From Lactifluus volemus (lineage: Eukaryota > Basidiomycota > Agaricomycetes > Russulales > Russulaceae), in contig WTXI01000005.1 in assembly GCA_022376515.1 (NCBI GenBank), positions 930,001 through 994,000 of the forward strand: DNA of 64,000 nucleotides. The letters are read 5' to 3'. Both the position numbers and the translations under genes were made by a program. Below the pieces are notes generated by a model. That model saw nothing but the letters and a program-made list of their open reading frames with translations, searched no databases and was not told where the DNA came from. How positions within the stretch are numbered: position 1 is the stretch's first letter; every line of letters starts with the position of its first letter. Shown here piece by piece: positions 9,748 through 21,268 of the stretch.

Positions 9748-12700
9748 ATGCTACAGACCCAACCCATGCGTCATGCTCTTCGTCAAACTTCCAATCTCTG
9801 TTCAATGCTGCCTTGAAGGAGTACGAGAAGAAGACTAAGAAGGATCTTCTCGCTCATCCTCTCGCCGCACAACTACAAAGCTGTTACTCCATCACCGCTA
9901 TTCTCACCACTCTTCAAGACCAAGTCGAACAATTCGATCAGCGTCGGCGTGGCGATGAGAGGCTAACAAAGTGGTTGAATCCGACCGTAAACGTTCTGTA
10001 TGCCTTTTCTGCTACTCTCGGTGAAGGCGTTGGTCTGGTAAACTTCTGGTGACTATTCCTCTATGATGCATACTCTGATGTCTATCATGCAGGTATTCTC
10101 ACCCGCAAAAGTGATCTTCGCCGGTATGGGTGTTCTCCTCTTGGTCAGCACCGTCTTCCATCTCTTAGTGCGGGTCATTGTGACACATGTCATTAGGCGG
10201 CTAAGGACGTCAATGCAAGTCAAGATGTGCTCGTCGATCTGTTCGAGCGTATCGAACAATTCTTCAAACGTCTCGAGTGTTACACTGAAATACGACCAAC
10301 TGAGGCGATGACCGATATTATCGTGAAAATCATGGTTGAAGTGCTCTGTATTCTTGCCGTCGCGACGAAGGAGGTCAAACAAAGTCGAGCGAGTGAGCTA
10401 ATTTGCTTGTGGCACGACCGTTTACTGATATTATATAGAAACATACATGAAGAAGCTAGTGGGGAGGAACGATATTGATGATGCACTGAAGCGGCTAGAC
10501 AAGCTTACTCAGGATGAGGCTCGGATGGCGATTGCGGAAAACTTGAAGGTCACACACATGGCAATTGATGGTGCGCAAAGCGTTCTTCGTCAATGTTCTG
10601 CTGAACTTATATGTCGCTAGATGGAAGGAGGGCAAAGCGATCATGCAACAAACAGCACAGGTTGTGGACGAAGTGAATCGTTCGTCATCCACTAATCTTC
10701 TCTGTTGTCTGTTCTAGAGACTCAAATGTACTCATAGGGAAGCAATTACGACAGGATCTGTGGAAGTGGTTATCTCCACCAGATCCATCAACCAATCACA
10801 ATATCGCCCGTGATTCTCATCATAAGGGAACAGCAACGTGGTTCTTCCAAAGTAGTATATTCGAAAATTGGAAGTCCACCCCTTCCCTCTTGTGGATGCA
10901 TGGGAAGCGTATGTTATTCTTCAATCCTTATCGCTGCGCATCTCACGGTTTCCTGTCTTGCACTGGCAGCTGGCTCAGGAAAGAGCATTATGTGGTTTGT
11001 CGTTTCTCCTTTCATTAATACATACACTGATGACATCAATCAGCTCTGGAGTGATCGAACAAATCAGGTCCCTGTGCGATGCGGGATTAGCTTATATGGG
11101 TTATTTTTACTTCGACTTTCGTGACAAGGACAAGAAGAGTCACAGGAACCTACTCCTTTCCCTTCTCCTTCAGCTCTCTGCTCAGTCCACCATTTGTTTC
11201 AATCTTCTATCCAGCCTCTATACCGTTCACTGTGATGGCAAAGAAACTCCTAGCAACGATGCTTTGACCAAATGCTTGAAACAGATGCTCTCATTCACCT
11301 CACAACGTCCCATTTACCTTGTCATGGACGCACTCGATGAGTGTCCAAACAACCTGGGTCTTCCATCTCCGCGGGAACTTGTCCTTGAACTTATAAAGGA
11401 CCTTGTTAATCTACACCTCCCAAATCTACATATCTGTGTCACCAGTCGACCCGAGGCCGACATACGAGCGATACTTGAATCACTCACATCCCTCCGAGTC
11501 TCGCTTCACGAGCAATGTGGCCAAAGGGAAGACATCATCGACTATATCAGCTCTATTGTGTATTCGGATGCGAATATGCGGAGATGGCGGGAGGAAGATA
11601 AGAAGCTAGTTGTCGAGACACTGTCCGAAAAGGCTGATGGAATGTAGGTCTATTTCTTCCCATATCTATGATATATGCTCATTTACTGGCAGGTTTCGAT
11701 GGGTGTATTGTCAATTGGAAACGCTCCGTCGCTGTCTCCCTCCGAGTGTGCGGCGGATTCTTGGGGAATTGCCCGAGACACTTGATGAGACTTATGAGAG
11801 GGTGTTAAGGGAGATCCACAAGGCGAATCGAGACCATGCTCTTCGTCTTCTTCAATGCCTAGTTGTCGCGATTCGACCACTTCGAGCTGAGGAGCTCGCG
11901 GAAATACTTGCAATCGACTTTGATGCGGCGCGGCACAATGGAATTCCAAAATTGAATCCGGATTGGCGATGGGAGGATCAACACAAAGCAGTACTCTCCA
12001 CATGTTCAAGCTTGGTTGCAATTGTCGATGAAGATGGAACAGAAGTCGTTCAATTCTCGCACTTTTCCGTGAAGGAATTCCTGACTTCGGAGCGATTGGC
12101 GGGATCAAGTGGAGATATTTCACAATACCATATTGCTCTCGAGCCTGCGCACACTATCCTTGCGCAGGCTTGCCTTGGTGTTTTACTTCGATTGGATGAT
12201 CACATTGACGAGATGGACACCTGGGACATTCCTCTTGTTGGATATGCGGCGCGACACTGGGTTGGCCATGCCCGATTCAGGACCGTGTCCTCGAGCATAC
12301 AGGAGGCGATGGAATATTTCTTTGACGCGGACGAACCACATTGGGCAGCATGGCTCCGTGTTAATGACATAGACAAATACTGGCAATTTTTCACCCACAC
12401 ACGCAAAACTGATGGAAGCCCTCTATACTATGCGTCGCTGTGCGGATTTTTTGATCTAGCAGAACAACTGGTTTCCAAGCACCCCGAGGATGTGATCGCC
12501 GAGGGTGGTCTGATGAAGACTCCGCTGGTGGCGGCATTGTATGAGAAACACTTCCAGGTTGCGGAGCTATTGCATCAGCATGGTGCGGACGTCGACGTTC
12601 GGGATGACGATGAATGGACACTACTACTGGTTGCATCCGACGAAGGGTTTGCGGATGTTGTGGAATGGCTACTCAATCATGGAGCGGATGTTAATTTCCT

Positions 12701-13190
12701 CAATACAAAGTTATGGACTCCACTGCAGCTGGCAAGCTTTAAAGGCCACTTCAAGGTCGTTCGGATGCTGCTCGAACATAAATCTGATCTCACCATCGCA
12801 GATGAGGACGGAAGAGTTCCATTGCATGACGCATCACAGGCTTCGGACGCCCGTGAACAGCTCGACATCATGCGATTATTGCTGGAGTATGGCGCAGATG
12901 TGAATGCGCGGGATAAGGCAGGATCTACAACATTGCACAGGTTGGCAATGCGCGAGAAGAAGCCTCCAGTGGAAGTTGTCCGCCTGCTGCTCAAGTATGG
13001 GGTAGATATGGACGCGGAAGACAATGACGGCGAGACCGCACTTCAATTAGCGTCTGCGAAGGGCCACGACGAGATTGTAGAATTGCTATTAGAAAGCGGA
13101 GCAAAGTCACAAGAACCTAGTCGTCGTCATCGTAGTAGTAGTGACGTTACTAGTGATTATAGTAGTGTTGGTAGTTATAGCAGTAGCTGA
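9748..13190 (+). CDS. NLR U3: Goodbye-NACHT-ankyrin, full length with 5' frameshifts
   Basis: Same exon plan as U1: introns at 10038-10092, 10144-10196, 10393-10440, one in the Walker A proline codon (10919-10969), one after GSGKSIM (from 10995), and one after KADGM (near 11644). Goodbye exon 1 reads EYEKKTKKDLLAHPLAAQL. NACHT keeps HGKPGSGKS and YLVMDALDECPNN. About seven ankyrin units follow, then a Ser-rich tail ending YSSS. From about 10738 to the stop everything is open. Two single-base losses relative to U5 spoil the 5' half: CCCATGCG for CCCATTGCG just after the ATG, and one in the short exon near 10622. It is either a damaged gene or a good gene with two base-call errors; the intact 3' half favours the latter. 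Confidence 0.8.
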
Positions 13191-13260
13191 GCTTCTCAGT
13201 TTTTTTGTTTCTTTATTGATACTGTACTGTACGTGACAATACATCATATGGACATATTTC

Positions 13261-13475
13261 GGCTCTGGTATACGAAGCGCGCCCGCATCATTTTGAGGGA
13301 CTCTCCTTGGCGCGGAAGAGGTTCTGGAGGCGGTATGTCCGTGGGTGATGTAGTAAAGGCGATGTGTTCGGGTGTATGAGACATCGGCCAGGGATCCTTC
13401 CGTCTCACGGTCAATGCCAAAATGTTGCCGGGACACAAGGCTGCGAGAGACAAAATGGCGCAGTGACATTGACAT
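13261..13475 (-). pseudogene. SDH5: SDHAF2-like gene, copy 2 (3' half deleted)
   Basis: Starts MSMSLRHFVSRSL on the minus strand and covers the presequence and the PHTPEHI to VYQSR part. It then runs straight into the U3 3' flank at about 13255: the half coding LESDLLL and [10 protein letters not shown] is missing. The deletion also removed most of the NLR 3'-flank repeat. There is a frameshift after the presequence as well. Clearly non-functional. Confidence 0.75.
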
Positions 13476-13642
13476 GGTGCTCCGCTCCGAGAAGTACGAA
13501 GACTAATGTGCGCTCCGCACCGAGGTCCGGCCCTCCCGTAGCCTTGACATTCGAACATCCTAACTTCGTTACATACAAAATCAAAATTAATGATATAGTA
13601 CTATGACATTGGAATACAGGAGAGCTAAACAGTAAAATGTCT

Positions 13643-14705
13643 CTAGCAGTGTTCTCCCTCGCCTTTGAGGTCTTCTACCGCACGTTGTACCTCGATACAG
13701 CACGATGCAAGCTTGACCGCGATCCACGACCCTTAGTCCTCACTTCGGTCATCGCCTTCCCCGGATACGTAGCGGGTGCAGGAGGTATCGAGCTTTCAGC
13801 AACGCTACTAAAGCTCGCTGAAGGTTCGGTGGTAGGATTGGACGTGAGGTGTGAGGGGACAATGACTGGCGTCGGGCGTGGCGGTGGAGGCAACTGACAG
13901 AAATTTGATTAAAAGTCCTATGAAAAGGAGATATGATGTGAAACTCACACCGCGTCGAGGCTGATTGAAATGCAGTGCAGCCCAAGGAGGATATTCGCGT
14001 TCGAGTTGCATGATATGGCCTTCAATAAACTTGATGCGATGAAGGAGTGATACCGGAGGCGACGGTACTTTTGCATGTTCCATTAGATTGAGCGTGATCA
14101 TGGAACAAGACAAGCTTACCATACCGCATCGCCAGGTGGCTCTCCAAGTTGTTCAATCCTTCATCAACACCGGGATGTCGATCTGCGGTGACAGAGTTAT
14201 CACTGTCGCAATTTCTTGTCTACAGGATGGTTGCTGGTTTTTCACGGTTTGACGCGTCATTTTGGTTTCGCGCGAGAAGTTCAGATATGGACTTGTTGAC
14301 CTGTTGCATTGAAGAAACATGAAAATTTGAGTGCGGGGATCTCAATGTGTACGTACTGCACCCGGAGAACGAGCCTCCAAGCCGTGGACATAATCCAGTT
14401 TTCGTTCTTCCAAACTGCGTTCAGGCATTACAATAACGCGCAATTCGGCTGCGCGCTCAGCAGTTGCTAGTCCTTCCAAGTCATCACCGAACGTTCACGA
14501 TAACCAAGCTCAGCTTTAGACGTACCGAAATGGAAGATTGCAAGTGACTCAACGCGTCGGGTACCGTGACAACCTTTCTCCCAATCTGGATTCATAACAA
14601 AAATGTCAGGCTCGAGGCCAGCCAAGGGTTGAGAGATCGAGGAAAACCGAGGAAAAATGCCTTCAAGGCCGCCCAAGTGGCTTTCGGGGATATCTGAACA
14701 TTGCA
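13643..14705 (-). pseudogene. HYP copy 2, 5'-truncated
   Basis: Minus-strand copy of the hypothetical gene at 26133-27713. It keeps SLAGLEPDIFVMNPDWE-like sequence near 14600, DERLNNLESHLAMRYG near 14120-14170, HRIKFIEGHIMQLEREYPPW, ALHFNQPRRG, PPPPRPTPVIVPSHLTSNPT near 13860, and the C-terminal EGEH-stop at 13643. The Pro/Gln-rich N-terminus is absent, as in copy 1, and similarity ends a short way before the U4 leader. Indels relative to copy 4 interrupt several exons. No function recognised. Confidence 0.6.
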
Positions 14706-14877
14706 ACTCAGCAACACTTTAGCGTTGTGCTAACCGCTTTTAGAGTTTCCCGCGACTCGGATCTATCCAAATTTGTGCGACTAGCTGTCCTTCCATGCAT
14801 ACTGTACAGTAACTATCGTGCTAAGCAGTAGTGCCACTCGTACCCTCTGAATGAACAAATTTTTCTCCACTGTCATT

Positions 14878-17800
14878 ATGTCCGAGTGCCAGACCCAACT
14901 CACCGCTTTATGCTCCACCTCAAACTTCCAAACTGTCTTCAATACCGCATTGAAGGATTACGAGAAGAAGACTAAGAAAGATCTTCTCGCCCATCCTCTC
15001 GCTGCCCAATTACAGAACTGTTACTCCACCACCGCTATTCTCACCATTCTTCAAGACCAAGCCCAACAATTCGATCAGCATCGGCGTGGAGATGAGAGGC
15101 TAACAAGGTGGTTAAATCCGACTGTAAATGTTCTTTATGCCTTTTCTGCCACTTTCGGCGGAGGTGCTGGTCTAGTAAATTTCTGGTGGCAATTCTTCCA
15201 TGATCCATGCTTTGATGTCTATCGTGCAGGTATTCTCACCCGCAAAACTGATCTTCGCCGGTATGGGTTTTCTCCTCTTAGTGAGCACAGTTTCCGTCTT
15301 CCATCCCTTTGTCCGGGTCATTGTGACACATACTTTCGTTAGGCGGCTAAGGAAGTCGATGCAAGTCAACGTGTGCTCGTCGATCTGTTCGAGCGTATCG
15401 AACAATTCTTCAAACGGCTTGAGTGTTATACTGAAACACGACCAACTGAGGCGATGACCGATATCATTGTGAAAATCATGGTTGAAGTGCTCTCTATTCT
15501 TGCCATCGCGACGAAAGAGATCAAACAAAGTCGAATGAGTGAGCTAACAAGCCGGCGAGGTGTGATTTCTCACTGAAGTTTATTTAGAAACATATGTGAA
15601 GAAGCTAGTGGGGAGGAACGATATCGAAGATGCGCTGAAGAGGCTAGACAATCTTACTCAGGATGAGGCTCGGATGGCGATAGCGGAAACTTTGAAGGTC
15701 ACGAGGGAGGTTGAGAACAAAGTAAATGAGGTGATTGATGGTCCGTAAACATTTCTGTGCTCTTCATTTAGGTTCTTCTAAATGGGTATGTCATCAGACG
15801 GAAAGGGTGGCAAAGCAATCATGCGGCAAACAGCACACGACGTAGACGAAGTGAAGCGTTCGTCCACCTTAGCCCTCACTGTTGTCTGTTCCAGAGACTC
15901 AAATGTACTTTATAGGGAAACAATTACGACAGGATCTATGGAAGTGGCTCTCTCCACCAGATCCCTCAACCAATCACAATATCGCCCGCGGATCTCATCA
16001 TAAGGGAACAGCAACGTGGTTCTTCCAAAGTAGTATATTCGAAAACTGGAAGTCCACCCCTTCCCTCTTGTGGATGCATGGGAAGCGTATGTTATTCTTC
16101 CCTCCCTATCGCTGCGCATCTCACGGTTTCCCGTCTTCCAGCCGGCTCAGGAAAGAGCATCATGTGGTTTGTCATTTCTCCGTTTGTTACTACATACACT
16201 GATGATATCAATCAGCTCTGGAGTGATCGAACAAATCAGGTCCCTGTGTGATGCGGGATTAGCTTTCATGGGCTATTTTTACTTCGACTTTCGTGACAAG
16301 GACAAGAAGAATCACAGGAACCTACTCCTTTCCCTTCTCCTTCAGCTCTCTGCTCAGTCCAGCATCTGTTGCAATGTTCTGTCCAGCCTCCATACCACTC
16401 ACCGTGATGGCACAGAAACTCCTAGCGATGATGCTTTGACCAAATGCCTGAAACAGATGCTCTCATTTACTTCAAAACGTCCGATTTACCTTGTCATGGA
16501 CGCACTCGATGAGTGTCCAAACAACCTGGGTCTTCCATCTCCACGGGAACAGGTCCTTGAGCTTATAAAGGACCTTGTTGACCTACGCCTCCCAAATCTA
16601 CATATCTGTGTCACCAGTCGACCCGAGGCCGACATACAAGTGATACTTGAATCACTCACATGCCTCCGAGTCTCCCTTCATGAGCAATGTGGCCAAAGGG
16701 AAGACATCATCGACTATATCAGCTCTATTGTGTATTCGGATGCAATATGCAGAGATGGCGGGATGAAGATAAGAAGCTAGTTGTCGAGACACTGTCTGAG
16801 AAGGCTGATGGAATGTAGGTCTATTTCTTCCCATATCTATGATATCTATGATTTATACTCATATAATGTCAGGTTTCGTTGGGTGTACTGCCAACTGGAA
16901 ACGCTCCGTCGCTGTCTCCCTCCGAGTGTGCGGCGGATTCTTGGGGAATTGCCCGAGACGCTGGATGAGACTTATGAGAGGGTGTTAAGGGAGATCCATA
17001 AGGCGAATCGAGATCATGCTATTCGTCTTCTTCAATGCCTGGTTGTTGCAACTCGACCACTTCAAACTGAGGAACTCGCGGAAATACTTGCAATTGACTT
17101 TGATGCGGCGCAGCACAATGGAATCCCAAAACTGAACCCGGATTGGCGATGGGAGGATCAACACAAAGCTGTACTCTCCACATGTTCAAGCTTGGTTGCA
17201 ATTGTCGATGAAGATGGAACAGAAGTCGTTCAATTCTCACACTTTTCCGTGAAGGAATTCCTGACTTCGGAGCGATTGGCGGGATCAAGTGGAGATATTT
17301 CACAATATCATATTGTTCTCGAGCCTGCGCACACTATCCTTGCGCAGGCTTGCCTTGGCGTTTTACTTCGATTGGACGATCACATTGACGAGAAGAGCGC
17401 CCGAGGCATTCCTCTTGTTGAATATGCGGCGCGACACTGGGTAGGCCATGCCCGATTCGGGAACGTGTCTTCGAGCATACGGGAGGCGATGGAATATTTT
17501 TTGATGCGGACGAACCACATTGGGCAGCATGGCTCCGTGTTTATGACATAGACGAATCCTGGGAATCGTTCTTCGACACATGCGAAACTGGTGGAAGACC
17601 TCTGTACTATGCAGCGCTGTGCGGATTCTTTGACCTGGTAGAACAGCTGGTTTCCAAGCATCCTGCAGATCTAATCGCCGAGGGTGGCCAGATGAAGACT
17701 CCGCTGGTGGCAGCATTGTATGGGAAACACTTCCGGGTTGCGGAGCTATTGCACCAGCATGGTGCGGACGTCGATGTTCGGGATAGCAAGGAATCGACAC

Positions 17801-18357
17801 CACTCCATCTGCATCCTGCGATGGGATTGTGGATGTTGTCGAATGGCTACTCAATCATGGAGCGGATGTTCATTCCCACGATACATATACCTACACTCCA
17901 CTGCAGCTGGCAATCTTCATGGCCACTTCAAGATCGTTCGGATGCTGCTCGAACACAAATCTGATCTCACCATGGCGGATCAGGATGGACGGTCCATTGC
18001 ATGACGCATCACAGGCTTCGGTGCCCGCGAACAGCTCGACGTCATGCGATTATTGTGGAGTATGGGCCGATGTGAATGCGCGGGATAATGCAGGATCGAC
18101 GACATTGCACAGGTTGGCTGAGGCCAGAAGAAGCCTGCAGTGGAAGTTGTAGCCTACTGCTCGAGTATGGAGTGGATATAGACGCGGAAGACAACGGGGT
18201 AACACCGCACTCCAATTAGCATCTGCGAAGGGCCACGGCGAGATTGTGGAATTGCTATTAGAAAATGAGCAAAGTCACAAGAACCTAGTTGTCGTCATCG
18301 TAATGTTAGTAGTGATCATATAGTGTTATTAGTGTTGGTAGTATTAGCAGTAGCTGA
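14878..18357 (+). pseudogene. NLR U4: full-length Goodbye-NACHT-ankyrin with 3' frameshifts
   Basis: The 5' half is clean: ATG at 14878 (MSECQTQLTALCSTSNFQ; an in-frame ATG also lies at 14851), exon 1 to 15174, then exons 15230-15280, 15343-15538, 15588-15740, 15798-15857, 15916-16086, 16142-16166 and from 16216. NACHT keeps HGKPGSGKS and MDALDECPNN. The frame is lost at about 16742 (GATGCAATATG for GATGCGAATATG), again near 17500, and many times in the ankyrin region (17800-18290), each time by loss of one or two bases relative to U1. The stop equivalent to U1 is at 18355-18357. The high indel count in the ankyrin part looks like real decay, but uncorrected read errors in a repeat would look the same. 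Confidence 0.75.
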
Positions 18358-19002
18358 GCTTCTCATTTTTTTTCTTTATTGATACTGTGTTGTACGTGAC
18401 AATACATGGTCATATCCCTTGTTACATACGCGACACTCCTAAGTTCACTGCCGCGACAGAGGCTGGTGCTATGGCCCACTAATTCGGCTCGTCAAAGGTC
18501 TGGATGAGTAGCAGTGACCTGGGCGTATACGTAGATTTCGAAAGCCTGCTTTTTAATCACTTCAGGACCTCCAGTCTTCTTTAAATTTCCTACTTGACCA
18601 CATGCCGAATCGGATACAGTCGTTTGCATTTGCCTGAGAGGCTATCGACGAGCCCATCGTAATTCACGCAACGTGATGATGCACGCGTAACTTTTATAGG
18701 TCGCAAGCTAAGCGTCGTCGCGCTGGCGCCGTGACTGGATGATTATTTGCTAACAAAGGGGCAAGTAAAGTACAGTACAAGTCATCCGGCAGAACTTGGT
18801 TTCGGCGTTGATGTTTGCAAGCTTCGGACCGCAAGCACGAATGTTTTAAGGTGATGTTGGCGCGGGTTAGCTATTAGAATGAACGAGTCAGAAGCAGTAT
18901 GCAAAGACTTTGTTGATACTGACCGAGTACCAGCAGCGCGCTTGCAAGTTTCTCAGGATGTGCTCGGAGCTTCACAGAGCTCCACGCTACACCTCGATTT
19001 GA
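18358..19002. repeat. NLR 3'-flank repeat, copy 2
   Basis: Matches 3200-3843 and 24677-25383 over nearly its whole length, with frequent short indels. It holds the T-rich run after the NLR stop, the segment around GGTCTGGATGAGTAGCAG, and the GAATGTTTTAAGGTGATG stretch. No gene is supported in it. Confidence 0.75.
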
Positions 19003-19563
19003 TCAATCAGTGTAAGTCTGGCATCCGTCTGACCACCTTTCCTCATTGCGCGCGTGAACTCTCAGCATCTCAAGTAACTTCGAGTCCGCCCATCGCTCAG
19101 GCGGCGTCCGTTTCCCAGTTGCCCAATAGTAAATATCCCAGTCCGGTTCATCCATAAGCTACGTTAAAAAAACCATCATCCGTCATCGCATCAGAACAAA
19201 AAAAAAACAGCTGAATATATATAGCGCGTACTTTGTCGAATTCTGACAACTCCTCGGCATTCATGGTGCCAAGGTGCTCCTGTGCAAACGTGCTCAGTAG
19301 TAGGTCGCTCTCGAGCGTGCCACGCTTTCGGCTCTGGTATACGAGTCGCGCCCGCATCGTTTCGAGGGACTCTCCGTGGCGCGGAAGAGGTTCTGGAGGC
19401 GGTATGTCCGTGGGTGATGTAGTGGAGGCGATGTGTTCGGGCGTATGAGGCATTGACCAGGGATCCTTCCGTCTCACATTCGATGAGGACAAATGCTTTA
19501 TGGAACGAACTTTTGTCGGGACGCGAGGCTGCGAGAGACAATATGACGCAGCGACATTGACAT
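19003..19563 (-). pseudogene. SDH5: SDHAF2-like gene, copy 3 (most complete, one break)
   Basis: The minus strand reads [20 protein letters not shown], then loses frame by one base, then continues [72 protein letters not shown] and FDK. After an intron it reads [17 protein letters not shown] and a C-terminal helix segment (MLRVHARNE). [13 protein letters not shown] and [10 protein letters not shown] are strong SDHAF2 signatures and the length fits the family. A small shift near the C-terminus changes the last ten residues relative to copy 1. If only two bases are misread this would be a working gene. Expected role: flavination of Sdh1 in the mitochondrial matrix. Confidence 0.8.
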
Positions 19564-20084
19564 GGTGCTCCGCTCCGAGAAGTAACACCAGACCAAACTC
19601 GGATCGGACCGAAAATCGAGTTCGGTGTGGAACGTTGATTATTAATACTTTCCCACTAAATCGTGAGGTACAAAGGACGCCTCGAAGTCAATGCCGCATT
19701 ATTCTGACCTGTTCAATGAATTTTGATTGTCTTGCAATTGCTACCTCGCTTCCTTGTCCCCCACGGCACCATGATGTACATGACCCTAGAGTCTGTCACT
19801 ATCTCAAACCGAGGCGTTATAAAGACAGCCAAGCATCTCAGGTTGAGATTCACCCCCATTTTCCCCGTCAATAGTGGATGGACTTACGCCTGTGAGTTGC
19901 TCTTCAAGTTTCCCTATTCATGTCCCCAATGACTGTGATTGTATGCCATCACAGGGACAATTGCACCACGACGAACGAAGCCAGCTGTATCAGCCTAAGC
20001 CTCCATCTAATGCGGCATCTTGCAACCTCATCTGCTAGCTTGTATAGCTCCCGCGTTCACCAGTTCATACATTCACTTACGACC
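19564..20084. other. Unique spacer between SDHAF2 copy 3 and HIS5 copy 2
   Basis: About 520 bases with no second copy in the window. HYP, which follows SDHAF2 elsewhere in the array, is missing here, so the spacer marks a rearrangement junction. No gene is supported. Confidence 0.5.
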
Positions 20085-20760
20085 ACAATACCTTCATGGT
20101 CAAGTATTGCCCGAAGGGATGCCAGAAACGAGGGTTCCGATGCGGTTTCCGGGAGAACACAAGAATATGGGTTTAATTGATGGACCGGCATCGATAGCTT
20201 TCTTTTATCTGTGGAATGCCTCAATTAAAGAAGATTTACCTGTGGTGTAAGACATATCTCATCCACACGCAGAGAAACGACCTTTTTCTCCTCCTTCATC
20301 ACTTTCCGCGAGCAGTTCAAGGTTTATCTTGACGACGCCAACGTCAATGACTCGCGCGCATACCACACACATGCCGTATGTGGGCGGAGTGATGAGGATG
20401 CTCTCACGTCCTGGCGCAATGGCAGACGCGTATGAACAGGTCGATGACCTCGTCGGAATCGACGGCGAGGAAGATATGGACCAGACAAGGTAGGCCACGC
20501 AATTACGCTTTGCGGCTCTTTATATTGAGGTAAGATGGATATAGATCGATTGAGATCAAGGTTGGCTGAGGATATGCTGAGAATCAGTATGAAGAAGGGA
20601 GCCCTCGTTGAGTTGCAACATGAAAAAAGGGAAGTGGTTCTCGGGTGTGAGAGAGTGACCGAGGGCATTCTCATTCGCGTCGCAGAATGACTTCCGCACA
20701 GCAATATGGGTGGAGAGCAAGAATGTTTGGTCAAACGACGCGCTCAATGTCGAAATGCGC
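20085..20760 (-). pseudogene. HIS5: Histidinol-phosphate aminotransferase gene, copy 2 (truncated)
   Basis: The minus strand carries FDIERVV, ALHPYCCA, the intact family motif DANENALGHSL (about 20680), LRGLPCLVHIFLAVDSDEVI, PPTYGMCVVCARV, NLELLAESDEGGE, then PIFLCSPGN and HEGIVVV, where similarity to copy 1 ends near 20085. The C-terminal third, with the PLP lysine, is missing. Several one-base indels also break the frame. It lies upstream of U5 exactly as copy 1 lies upstream of U3. Confidence 0.75.
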
Positions 20761-20844
20761 TGGATGTACAGTATTGGAGTCCGACTCGAGGAAGGTGGAT
20801 AGTTCGTCACTTCAGCGATACAGTATTTATTCAAGTTAGCACCC

Positions 20845-21070
20845 TCAACACCACACCTTCTTTGTACACCACCGTATGGCCTCGGAGAATTGATTTTGCT
20901 GGAACTCCAACCAAAGATGTACTGGGTGTTGTAATTGTAGAATATCTATCGTTTCCGAGGTCCGAACCTTCAAAATGCCCATTTCCACTACTTCTCGGTC
21001 CGTGGAATAGCTGCTAACCTGATAGATCTCAAGAGCTGCTGTAAGTTGTAAATTCGACAATGAGGTCATC
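20845..21070 (-). other. Second copy of the unidentified ORF at 9305-9553
   Basis: Starts MTSLSNLQL on the minus strand and is clearly homologous to 9305-9553 at the DNA level, with indels that change frame. It is part of the block duplicated together with HIS5 and the NLR 5' half. Function unknown, coding status doubtful. Confidence 0.3.
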
Positions 21071-21079
21071 CTATATTTT

Positions 21080-21268
21080 TGCCGTACGTCTCCGAGTCGA
21101 CGCTTGGCAGTAGTTACATGCATGGCTGGGCGATGCCCATCTGTATGAGACTTATCTGGGCGCAATCATTTCATCCACGAGGCCAGGGCCAGTGCCCATC
21201 AGCCAGACCCTCTCACTCACTGACGGCCATTTGTACCCTCTGAACGAACAAATCTACTCCGCTACAGC
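21080..21268 (+). promoter_or_regulatory. NLR upstream leader block (U5)
   Basis: Near-identical to 9563-9747 upstream of U3, differing by scattered one-base indels. It ends at the U5 ATG. The conservation shows that the promoter was copied together with HIS5 and the NLR gene. Confidence 0.5.
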
